DNA of 37,948 nucleotides from Oscillospiraceae bacterium. Lineage in GTDB: Bacteria; Bacillota; Clostridia; Oscillospirales; Oscillospiraceae. Position 1 is the first letter of the stretch; each line of letters opens with the position of its first letter. Below are positions 24,733 through 34,600 of this stretch, piece after piece. Below the pieces are notes generated by a model. It was given only the letters and a program-made list of their open reading frames with translations. It was not told where the DNA came from and searched no databases. The position numbers and the translations under genes are program-made. The stretch is taken from contig JAFYVL010000004.1 of the NCBI GenBank assembly GCA_017549125.1, forward strand, positions 1 through 37,948, in the 5' to 3' direction.

Positions 24733-26547
24733 TTATGGGTTTGTGGTCAAAGCATTGATAGCCCCAGCGGGATCTGTAGTAAACTGTGCTAACAGCTCCA
24801 GCATTTCTGTGCGTCTTTGGGCAAAAAAGTCACTATTCTCTCGTTGGGGTTTTACACCCTCATACAGACCTTCATAGAAAAAGGCCATCAATTCTTTCGC
24901 ATCATAGTTGGTGCCATTGGCTTCGTTATAGGCCAAAATGGCATTTTCGATCATCAGCAGGCACTCATAATCCTCCATACCCTCACGGATGCTTTCCAGC
25001 CGTCGGGAAGAGACAGGTCCAAAGATGCCAAACTTCTCACCGGGATACAGCAGCTGTCCGTCACCGTTTACATCCAGATAAACCGACGGATAGGTATAGA
25101 TGTCCTCTGTCTGATAGTAATTGACACACCAGTAGATCATACCGTCTACATCATAGTCAAACATCATCCAGGGTACTAACCGGGATACAATGCCGTCATC
25201 GTCCATGTGGAAGTTGGCAAAAGGCACACGGGGGCTTTCACAGCCGTACCACCACAAGCCTTCGCCATATTCACGCTCAGAATTCTCACGACGGTTGTAA
25301 TAGCTTTCCCTCTGGGACTCGGAATGCCAGGTCTGGAACTGTCCGCACCAGGTCTGCACACCGCCCTCGGTATCAGAACCCACCATCTGATCGTTATAGG
25401 CCGAGGTCACAATATGGGGAACGGACATACAGGAATCATACAGATCCGGATATTGTTCCTTAAAATACTGATTGGCCACCTCTGCCTTACACTGGGTAAT
25501 GATCAAATCACATTCCCGAGTTGTAATCATACGTTCACCGGATGGCTCATCACAAATAGAACCCAGGTAGTACACAGCCTTGGAGAACAAGTCAATCTCA
25601 GAATCTCCTGCCTCACGCAGTTCTATATTCTTTTCTGCTAACGCAGATAAAACTTCCATCACTCTGGTTCTGGACACAAGTTTTCTACCATCATCCATAG
25701 TCTCTGCCGTATAGGGTAACGAATACGCAGAAACCATGGGATCTGCAGCCTTTTCAGCTGACCATGCAACAAAGGCATCCAAATTATGGACACTCCAAAT
25801 GGGATCCGGGGCTTTTGTGGGCATAATGCGCTTGCTTACCAGGAAATCATAATAGGCTTCGCCCAATTCCTCGGTGTATTCGCCCTCTCCCTCGTCCACC
25901 AGGTCAAACCAAATGGCAAACTGTGTTTTTACATGGTTTTCTTCCGGCATGGTTGCATCATAGACCGTAACCTCAAAGGGGATCTTGTAGGTTTCACCGT
26001 CCAGCACAAGCTTGCCACTTCCGGTATAGACACCGGCGGCCTGGTCAGAAGGAATATGGGCATTGAACCAAATGGCCTGATTCTGACTTGCCATGATGGT
26101 ATCACATTCCTCAGCCTTGTAGGCATCCATAGGCACTAAGGCATCCGGATAGAAACCATAATAGGCTTCATTGTTATAGGATTGTGTGATCTCCGTATAC
26201 CACTGCGCCAGAATCTCAAAGTGCTCTGCGCTGAGCACATCGCCGCTGGTAGTTTTCAGATCTCCCATTTGAAAGTCGAAGCTAGTAATATCCTTCTTAG
26301 GGGTTATCATCAGCTGGGCAGATTCCACATCGTTTCGAATGCACTGAAAGCGCATGGTAGCATCTCGCTGTGCCATCAGTTCAGGATATTCCATATCCTG
26401 CATGAGATTTTCTGTATTATATGCCCACCACAGTTTTACAGTTTCTTCCGCTTTTTTCTCTTCTGCGCAAGCAGAAAAACTGGTAGCGAGCATCATGATC
26501 GCCAGTAAGACAGCTAAGGATTTATACAGTTTCTTCATAACATACAT
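24733..26547 (-). CDS. GH123/DUF4091-like lipoprotein, intact catalytic pair
   Basis: This is a lipoprotein of about 604 residues (signal with FSAC lipobox) closely related to the protein at 20679-22475. Both begin their mature part with ETVKLW..YNTEN.MQD and share the N-terminal beta domain. The catalytic site reads SICDEPSGERM with Asp333-Glu334, as expected for GH123 beta-N-acetylgalactosaminidases. The C-terminus has RRLESIREGMEDYECL. It would act at the outer face of the membrane. AAAGGGG precedes ATG 26547 by three bases; the ATG at 26538 (MKKLYKSL) would also give a good signal peptide. The start follows the GH20 stop by 13 bp. Confidence 0.84.
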   Translation of the reverse strand: MYVMKKLYKSLAVLLAIMMLATSFSACAEEKKAEETVKLWWAYNTENLMQDMEYPELMAQRDATMRFQCIRNDVESAQLMITPKKDITSFDFQMGDLKTTSGDVLSAEHFEILAQWYTEITQSYNNEAYYGFYPDALVPMDAYKAEECDTIMASQNQAIWFNAHIPSDQAAGVYTGSGKLVLDGETYKIPFEVTVYDATMPEENHVKTQFAIWFDLVDEGEGEYTEELGEAYYDFLVSKRIMPTKAPDPIWSVHNLDAFVAWSAEKAADPMVSAYSLPYTAETMDDGRKLVSRTRVMEVLSALAEKNIELREAGDSEIDLFSKAVYYLGSICDEPSGERMITTRECDLIITQCKAEVANQYFKEQYPDLYDSCMSVPHIVTSAYNDQMVGSDTEGGVQTWCGQFQTWHSESQRESYYNRRENSEREYGEGLWWYGCESPRVPFANFHMDDDGIVSRLVPWMMFDYDVDGMIYWCVNYYQTEDIYTYPSVYLDVNGDGQLLYPGEKFGIFGPVSSRRLESIREGMEDYECLLMIENAILAYNEANGTNYDAKELMAFFYEGLYEGVKPQRENSDFFAQRRTEMLELLAQFTTDPAGAINALTTNP

Positions 26548-26560
26548 CTGCCCCTTTGTT

Positions 26561-28411
26561 TTACACAATACTTGCAGAAAATGCGGGAATCCAGAAATTA
26601 TTGCAGTAGCCCTCTGTATCGCCATAGAAATCATCGGGTCTGCAGTCGATGATCAAGCGAGCCTCGTCCAGTTCCTCTATGCGGTCGATCTGGCCGTCCA
26701 GATAGAGGTTGATTCTGCGGATAGAGGTGCGAATTCTGGACTCCAAGCCGCCCAAACGCAGGTCCAGTACCTCATAGCCATTGGCCTTGCACTCTGCCAC
26801 CCATTGGGTGTAGGTGCTTTCATGGAAGGCGATCATGCGGTTTAACAGCTCCGGCAAAGTCTCGTCAGCGATCTCCTTCAACGCTGCCTTGTCGCCGGAT
26901 TTGTATGCAGCCTGAGCATCCACACCTACGCGGCTCTTGATTTCCAGCACGCGGCACAGCTTTGCCAGGGTATCATACATATAGCCAAAGTTGGGGCTTC
27001 TCTTGCCGGCATCTCCAATAATCTGGGCAGCCTTTGCATACTTGGCAGGATAGCTTTCTGTGGTGTGGCGCTCTGCCAGACCACCCAAGATATCCATGTA
27101 CAACAGATATTTGGAGGGGTTGCTGGCATGACCGATCCAATGCTTGTCAGACAGCCAGTTAGTCATATCCAGATCCATCATATCCTGGAAGCTTTCACCG
27201 GTGCAAGCCAGCATTCTCTGGGCAATGACCTCGTCGCTCACATCCCCCTGGTAGCAGAACTCTGCGTACTGCTGCATCACAGGCAGAATGCACATGAAGG
27301 ATGCCTCGTTGCCGTTATCGCCCCAGGCGGTGACAAACACCTCGTCCACACCCTTTTCCAGGCAGGACTGCAGAGCCGTTCGAGTCTGGTAAATACTCTT
27401 CTTCAGGGCAGGACCATGACCCAGCCAGCGCCATGCGCCACCGGCAAAGATCAGCTTGTTATGGAATTTCTGGTGCATATCCAGATAATGGTCATACACA
27501 TCCTTGGTCTCGTGGTAGTAATCCCAGTAGACCAGTTCCACATTGGAGGGAACCAGGTCGATCACGGAAGGATCGATCTGAGAGCCTACAGGGGGATAAT
27601 ACTCACCCTCAAAGCCCAGACGGAAGAACATATCGCTCCAGATCATGGGCTCAAAGTCATACTGCTGGCAGATAGCATTCACTCTGTCCAGATGGCGGCA
27701 GAAAATATGTTCACGCTTTTCAAAGCCGTTGCGATCTAAGTACTTACCCAGACCCATCATATGAGCCTCGTCCATACCGATGTGAATGCGCTTGGTGCGG
27801 AAGCAGTTACGGCAGGTGCGGATCATGGCCTCGATGAGGGTATAGGTCTTTTCCTCGCCGCAGAGCAGAATATTGTTGCAATCCTTTACCTCGTCAAAGC
27901 AAGGCCAGCGCAAAGCGCCTTCCAGGTGTGCCAGGGTCTGAATACAAGGAATCAGTTCGATGCCGTAGTTGTAGGCATACTCGTCCATCTCCTTCAGCTC
28001 CTCGCAGGAGTAGCGACCACGCATATAACCGAAATAAGGATATTCGGGAATTTCATAGGTATCCTCGGTGTAGAGCATCAGAGTATCCAAGCCCATGGTT
28101 GCCATGTAGCGGATGAACTTCTTCACCACGTCCAGCTTCATGACACCGTTGCGGGAGCAGTCCAGCATCATGCCGTCCATCTTGAAACGGGCGGGCTGGG
28201 TGGTGGAATAATTCTCTTCCCCACTATGCTCAGCCAGCAGACCCAGGCCACGGAACAGTTCTACCCGACGGCCGTAGGTAATGGTGCAGGCATCGCCCTT
28301 CTTCTCTACAGACAAGGGCTTGCCGGGTTCATAGGATGTAGTAATTTGTATCTGGGCAGGAATCTGCAATTGGGCAGTAATTTCTGCCAGCTGGGAATCC
28401 ATAATCATCAT
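26561..28411 (-). CDS. GH20 family beta-N-acetylhexosaminidase
   Basis: This 616-residue enzyme begins with a small alpha/beta N-terminal domain (about 10-70), followed by a GH20 barrel starting at FKMDGMMLDCSRNGVMK. The catalytic motif is RIHIGMDEAHMMG with Asp214-Glu215, the pair used in substrate-assisted cleavage of terminal beta-GlcNAc or beta-GalNAc. The lack of a signal peptide and the overall size resemble the cytoplasmic GH20C type of Streptococcus pneumoniae. GAGG lies eight bases before ATG 28411. It is the first gene of the glycan operon, 120 bp below a clear promoter. It probably trims imported oligosaccharides and hands GlcNAc/GalNAc to NahK. Confidence 0.88.
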   Translation of the reverse strand: MMIMDSQLAEITAQLQIPAQIQITTSYEPGKPLSVEKKGDACTITYGRRVELFRGLGLLAEHSGEENYSTTQPARFKMDGMMLDCSRNGVMKLDVVKKFIRYMATMGLDTLMLYTEDTYEIPEYPYFGYMRGRYSCEELKEMDEYAYNYGIELIPCIQTLAHLEGALRWPCFDEVKDCNNILLCGEEKTYTLIEAMIRTCRNCFRTKRIHIGMDEAHMMGLGKYLDRNGFEKREHIFCRHLDRVNAICQQYDFEPMIWSDMFFRLGFEGEYYPPVGSQIDPSVIDLVPSNVELVYWDYYHETKDVYDHYLDMHQKFHNKLIFAGGAWRWLGHGPALKKSIYQTRTALQSCLEKGVDEVFVTAWGDNGNEASFMCILPVMQQYAEFCYQGDVSDEVIAQRMLACTGESFQDMMDLDMTNWLSDKHWIGHASNPSKYLLYMDILGGLAERHTTESYPAKYAKAAQIIGDAGKRSPNFGYMYDTLAKLCRVLEIKSRVGVDAQAAYKSGDKAALKEIADETLPELLNRMIAFHESTYTQWVAECKANGYEVLDLRLGGLESRIRTSIRRINLYLDGQIDRIEELDEARLIIDCRPDDFYGDTEGYCNNFWIPAFSASIV

Positions 28412-28435
28412 AGGTTAAACCTCATTTCCTATATT

Positions 28436-28485
28436 GAATGCGCTGAGGCATTCTGACAAGCCAACACACTATATTAGACTTGTCA
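28436..28485. promoter_or_regulatory. Structured leader: hairpin plus inverted repeat upstream of GH20
   Basis: GAATGC (28436-28441) pairs with GCATTC (28448-28453), and directly next to it TGACAAG (28454-28460) pairs with CTTGTCA (28479-28485). Both lie downstream of the promoter on the minus strand, in the predicted 5' UTR. They could be an operator or an RNA structure. No known riboswitch is recognised. Confidence 0.45.
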
Positions 28486-28530
28486 CAATGTCTCAAAATT
28501 TTGCCGCCATTCCTAAAATCTCTACTTTAC

Positions 28531-28558
28531 ATTATAAAAGACATTTGTAAAACTACAA
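28531..28558 (-). promoter_or_regulatory. Promoter of the glycan-catabolism operon
   Basis: On the minus strand, TTGTAG (28553-28558) and TATAAT (28531-28536) are separated by 16 bp. It is 120 bp upstream of the GH20 start and just after the terminator of the giant gene, so the GH20-to-GH109 run (and possibly nahK) starts here. Confidence 0.7.
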
Positions 28559-28607
28559 GTGTTTTTAGATTTATACTGTTGGTTTTGTTACATTCTTCAT
28601 CGATTTT

Positions 28608-28641
28608 GCAAAAAAGCGGCAGTTACCTGCCGCTTTTTTGC
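28608..28641 (-). terminator. Terminator of the giant SGNH gene
   Basis: GCAAAAAAGCGGCAG pairs with CTGCCGCTTTTTTGC around a short loop. On the minus strand it begins 12 bp past the stop codon and has a T-rich 3' side. It separates the giant gene from the glycan operon. Confidence 0.88.
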
Positions 28642-28652
28642 TTGGGAATATT

Positions 28653-31600
28653 TTATGCAGTAAATTGCACGTTGTCGACGTAGCCGCTGGCATCCGACCA
28701 GTCAGCACGCAGATACAGAAAATCAATTGCAGTAGTAGGCGTTCCGACCTTGTCGGTCAGCTTTTCCATATCAAAGGTCACACGCACATAGCCGTCGTCC
28801 AAAACCTCAGTGGTCACACCATTATAGGCATTGACACTACCGGTTGCGTTGAAGTTATAGTAGCCGTAATAGCTGCTCCAGTTGGGCAGCAATGCAATAT
28901 TGAACTGTGTACCTTCTGTGATTTTATACTCGAAACTGATTTTCTTCAAATTGCCCAGATTCACAGGGTCAAATGTCTTGTGGACACCGGTCGTGAATGC
29001 TTCACCTCTAGGAGGTGTTTCCACCGCACCATTGATGCAAATGTTGCTGATCGTGCCGTTGGCAGTAGACCAATCTCCACGGATAAACAACGCGGTCAAC
29101 ACCTTGGTGGGCGCACCGGTAATGGTGGTCAATGCATCCATGTCTACATATACACGGATAGAACCATCCTCCAGCTTTCTGGTAACGATACCTGCATAAG
29201 AACCGATTGCACCGTTGGTGTCAAATTTAAAGTAGCCGTAGAAATTGTTCCAATCCGGCAGCAGCGCAATGTTGAAATAGCCGTTGTTGGTGATCTTATA
29301 ATCAAAGCTCAACTTGGACACTGCACTCTGATTGTCCATAGCTGCGGTCAAGCTTACACCGGCAGCAAACTCGCCGCCTGCGAACACCTCTTTGCCCTGT
29401 TCAGGTTCAAAGCCTTCGATGGATTCGGGTGCGGGGATGGCTGCCATCCACTGGGGCAGATGCTCCATGATCAGGTTATAGCCAGCCACATTGGCATGGA
29501 CGGTATCGGTGGTGTGTGCGCCGGTGCAGGTGTTAAACAGCTGCATAAATTCATAAGTATCCGGCAGAGACAGGTAGGAAACACCCCACTTGTCGCAGGC
29601 CTTCTTAACCTCCGGCACAAACGCATTGACCCACTTATCAATGCGCTGATAGGTAATCACAAAGCCGATCTTTGCGTTGGGATAACGACGCTTCAACATA
29701 CTGATCAGCTGCTCAAATGCGCCAATAGCGGTGCTGTCATCAAACTTGGAAGGCGCTGCGGTCAAAGGCAGGTCGCTGACCTTGCCCAGATCCGGGCAGG
29801 ACAGATACAGATCGTTGATGCCGCCATCGAGAATGATATAGTCAAACTCAGCATCCTCGGGAACATTCGCCAGCTGATTCTTAATCTGCGTGCCGGTGGT
29901 AGAGAAGGTAGTACCGCCAACGGATACGTTGGTACGATCCACACCATAGCGTTCCTCCAACAGACCTGCCCAACCCTTGAAGGGCTTGGAGATAGAGATG
30001 GAGTCACCGATATACAGAGCCGATGTGCCCTTCAGAACGGTGTCATAAGTCTCATAGGGAGTAATTGCCATGTTGTCCAGATAATACACACGATCATAGT
30101 TTGTATGCTTATCAAAATAGAATGTGAAAGTCACATACTTGACATCGGACAGGCTCTTACCCTCTTCCAGATACTTATACAGATCCACCTCAATGTGATT
30201 CCAGTTCATCCAGTAGACATTGTCCACCAAGGCATCTACCACAGTATTGCCCTTGCTGTCCTGCAGAGATACCATCATGACACCGTAAGTTTTATCCACA
30301 TCATAGCGGTGGACATCCACAGACAGCGCCTGGCTGGTCATGTCATAGGACTTAGGCAGTTCATAACGAACGGACTTTTTCTGTGCAACGCCTGCAGCTG
30401 CCGTAAACTTATGGGAATACAGGCTGTTCAGACCGGAGACCATATCGGTGCAAGTTTCCGGGGTAATGGTGGATACACCGGTTACCACAGTAGAAACTGC
30501 CAACAGGTCGGTTGCCTTCTCGGTCTGCTCGGTAACGCTAATGGGCTCCCATTTCAGATTGTCCACATATACGGTGCTGTCACCGGGAACTTCAATGGCA
30601 ACCCGGATCATTTCAGAGGTCTTGGTATTGGTGGCACGCACCTCAAACTCCAATTCAGAAGCAGCCAGTTCGCCATAATACCAGCCATTGCCCTTGTCTT
30701 CCAGCTGGAAGATGCCGGTAACACCCTTGTTCCAGTTGGAATCGATGCCACGGAGGAATGCCATGGGTCTCTGATCGCCAAAATAGAACCATGCGGTAAA
30801 TTTGCCGCTGGTGAAATCTGGCAGTTTTGCCAGATTTCCCTTTTCGACAGCATCTGATGCGTTCAGATACACACCGCCTACATCACCGGCTTTTGTGGTG
30901 ATCTTCAAAGAACGCTCACTGCCGGAAACGGTATGCTCATTGCTCATGGAATAAGTTGCGGTACTGATACCCTGATCCACAGCCATATTGGTCCAGTCAC
31001 CGGATACGGTTTCTGCGCCCACAGGTGCATCGGGTTCGGGCTCAGTAGGATCAGTAGGCTCAGAGGGCTCTGTGGGCTGCTCCGGTTCGGTGCCACTGTC
31101 CACCTTGGTCAAGCAACGGACATTATCGATTGTACCGGCTGCAGTGCTCCAACCGCCGCGAACATACAGAACACCCACAGTTTCGGGAGCGTTATCCCGG
31201 TTTTCGTTGAAATTGGTTTTGTTCAGTTCTGCCAGAACCAGAGTTGCACGGATATAACCATTACTCAGCTTTTCGGTGCTGACACCGGCATACTCCTGTG
31301 TTGTACCGTTGGCATCGAAGTTGAAGTAGCCGTAGAACTTTTGCCAATCGGTTTGCAACAGGCAAACGGCCATCTCGCCACCGTTGGTGATCTTGTAATC
31401 AAAGGTCACTACCTCATAGGCATCGGGCTCAAAGTTTACGATGAGATCTTCACCAGCAGCGAAGCTGCCGCCGGGGGTTACGATTCCGGAACCAGAGGGC
31501 AACTCGGGTTCTGTAGGCTGTTCCGGCTCTACGGTTTCGGTGGTGAATTGAACATTGTCAATATAGCCCGTTGCATCAGACCAGCCGCCACGGATATACA

Positions 31601-34600
31601 AGAACTCCAGAGCGGTGGTAGGCGTGCCGTTGATCTTTGTCAGTGCTTCCATATCGAAGGTAACACGGATATAACCATCGTCCAAGGTTTCAGCAGTCAC
31701 ACCTTCATTGGTTGCCTTAGGGCCGGTTGCGGCAAACTCATAGTAGCCGTAGAAGCTGCTCCAGTTGGGCATCAGAGCCATAGCAAACTGATTGCCCTTA
31801 GTGATCTTATAATCGAAGCTCAAGGTCTTCAGGTTTTCAGTATTTTCCAGCATAATGGTCTTATCAAAACCTGCGGCCAGTGCTTCGCCACGGGGCGCAG
31901 CCTGGGAAGAATGGCTCAGGTGGATATTGCTGATCGTACCGTTGGCTGTGGTATAGCCGCCACGGACATACAGGATCGTCAGCACCTTGGAGGGGTTGCC
32001 CGCCATGGTGGTCAATGCTGCCATATCCAAGGTAGCACGAATGCTGCCATCAGAGAGCTTTTCGGTGGTAACACCGGCATAATTGCCTGCCACGCCATTG
32101 GCATCGAACTTAAAGTAACCAAAGTAGTTGCTCCAATCGGGCAACAGCGCAATGTGGAAATAGCCGTCGTTATCGATCTTATAATCAAAGGTCAAGGTAA
32201 CAACTTCCTGCTCATTGTCCATAGCAATGGTCAGATCCTGGTTCGCCACCAACTGACCGCCCTCATATACATCATCGGTGATATCCGGTTCTACGGTTGC
32301 TTCGGTACAAACAACATTGTCGATGTAACCGGTAGCATCAGACCAGCCGCCACGGATATACAGGAAGTCGATCACCTTTGTAGGTGTACCGGCAAAGGCA
32401 TTGAGTTTATCAAGATTGCAGGTAACACGGAAATAGCCATCATCCAGAGGCTCTACGGTCACGCCCTCATAAGCGCCGCCTGCGCCCTGGGTGTTGAATG
32501 TAAAGTAGCCATAGTAGTTGCTCCAATCAGGCAGCAACGCAATGCTGAACTCCTCGCCTTCTACAATGCGGTACTCAAAGCTCAGCGTACCTACCTCAGC
32601 GGCATTGACGATATCAATGACGGTGTTTTCGCCTGCTGCGAAATAATCACCACGAACCACATCCTGCTTGAACAGGTTTGCAACCTCCCAGTTTGCCATG
32701 ATGGGGTTCGCATTTACCATGTCACGAACAGCCTGCAGCTGGGTCTGCGTATAGGATTTATATTCTGCGTTGACGGTCTCCACCATTTCCCGGAGGGTCA
32801 GCGTGTATTCACTGCTACGGATCACTTCACCATTGAGGTTTACCCATACGGATGCGTACAGGTTGGTTTCGCCATGGTTTTCCACGTCAAAGTTGTTGAC
32901 ACGCAAGGTCACTTCCTTGCCGGAAACAAAGCTGTCACGATCTCTGGAACGGGAGATGGGGGCATAGCCCTCCAAATACAGCTCATAACCGTAGGCATCG
33001 GTTTCGTCCAGGATGGCCTGTACCATTTCATCACCGCAGAATACGGCCTTGTAACCAACACCGGTCACATTGGGTGCCAGGCTCTGCTTGGTAATGCCCA
33101 CATAGAAGCGGTGGAAGGTATAACCGGATTCGGTCTCGATAGTCACATAGCGCTTGATTGTGCCATTGGCATAGCTGCGGAAATGCGCCACAGGTGCGAT
33201 GGCATTGCCCTGGGCATCCACTGCAGTGAAGTAGCCCATCTTATCGCAGGTGTACTTGTCCGTAGTGGAGTCGATAGCGTAAACATTAAAACCGTTGGTG
33301 TTGATGATACCGGACAGGGTGTAACCGTTCAGGTTTACATACAGATCCTCTGTCAAGGTCAGATTCACGGTTTCGTTCTTCTCCAGAGTCCAGTAGGGAT
33401 CTTGGCTCTCGTCCAGCATCACATCTTCCAGGTAATCCACAATATAAGCGGTCAGCACATCGTAACCGGGCTTATTGGGGTGGACACCGTCGTAAGTATG
33501 CACATTGGCGGTAGCATCAAACTCGGCATTGAATGCATCGTTGTCTACCAAATCCAGGCAATGGATATCCCACTTGGCACAGGCTTCTCTTGCCAAAGGT
33601 GCGTAAACATCCCGGAAGGTATCGGACGGATAGCCGCTTTGTACGCAAACATAGTTCAGAATGAACACGATCTGAGAATTGGGGTAAGTAGCCTTCAGCT
33701 TGGAGAACAGATCCTCCAAAGCACCCATGGTGGTGTTCACATCAAAGGTGGTAGTACCCTCGGGGCTTACAGATCCCAAAGGATGACCCTTCCAAACGTC
33801 GTTAACGCCACCGTTGAGCATAACAAAGTCAAATTCCACATCCTTGGGAGCTTTTGCCAGCTGCTGATGGATGTTATGGGTCTGGTTGTTGATCACCACA
33901 GCACCGCTGGCGGACACGTTGACACCATTGACACCGTAGTGCTCCGCCATCTCACCTGCCCAGCCCTTATAGCTGATAGCCTCCGAGATGGAGTCGCCCA
34001 GGTACAGACCGGTCATGCCGGAAATATTGGTATCATACTGCTCATTGGCATAAATATTCAGATTATCGATGATGATCGTACGGCCTGTTTCTGCCTTTTC
34101 AAAGCTAAAGGAGAAACGGATGTAGGAAATTTCCTTCAGGTCATCTGCAGTCTTGTCTTTTGCCAGACCAAACAGAGAATTGATCTCAAAGGTCTGCCAA
34201 CCGGTATCCCGAATGGTGAAGGTGTCATTGGTGACCAGCTTCATGTTGCTGTCATACAGATCCACAACAACCGCTCTCTGGTTATGACCAATTACATCAA
34301 ATTCCAGAGAATTGGTGGTCAGATCAATGGCCTTGGGCAGCTTAAAGGTTGCCGTAGTCCACGCGGTCTTGTTGTCCGCAGCAAAGAAACGCAGAGAATA
34401 CTTACTATCCGTGCCACTGACATAGGAGGTGTTCTTCTGATCGTAGCCAAAACCTGCGGTGGTAAAATAGCCATCCACATAAGTAGCGCCGTACAGCAGA
34501 TCAGAAGCTGCCTCGGATGCTTCCGTTGCCTTGTCATTAACAATACGCAGATTGTCCATGTAGACGGTCTGGGTATTGCCCGCATTGTCTGCAAAATTAA

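Noticed and set aside
28412-28530. Known riboswitch before GH20
   Set aside because: The stems present are short and no conserved core of a known riboswitch class could be recognised.
28653-33420. CRISPR array or tandem DNA repeat
   Set aside because: The regularity comes from diverged protein modules of about 120 residues inside one open reading frame; there are no short identical repeats with unique spacers.
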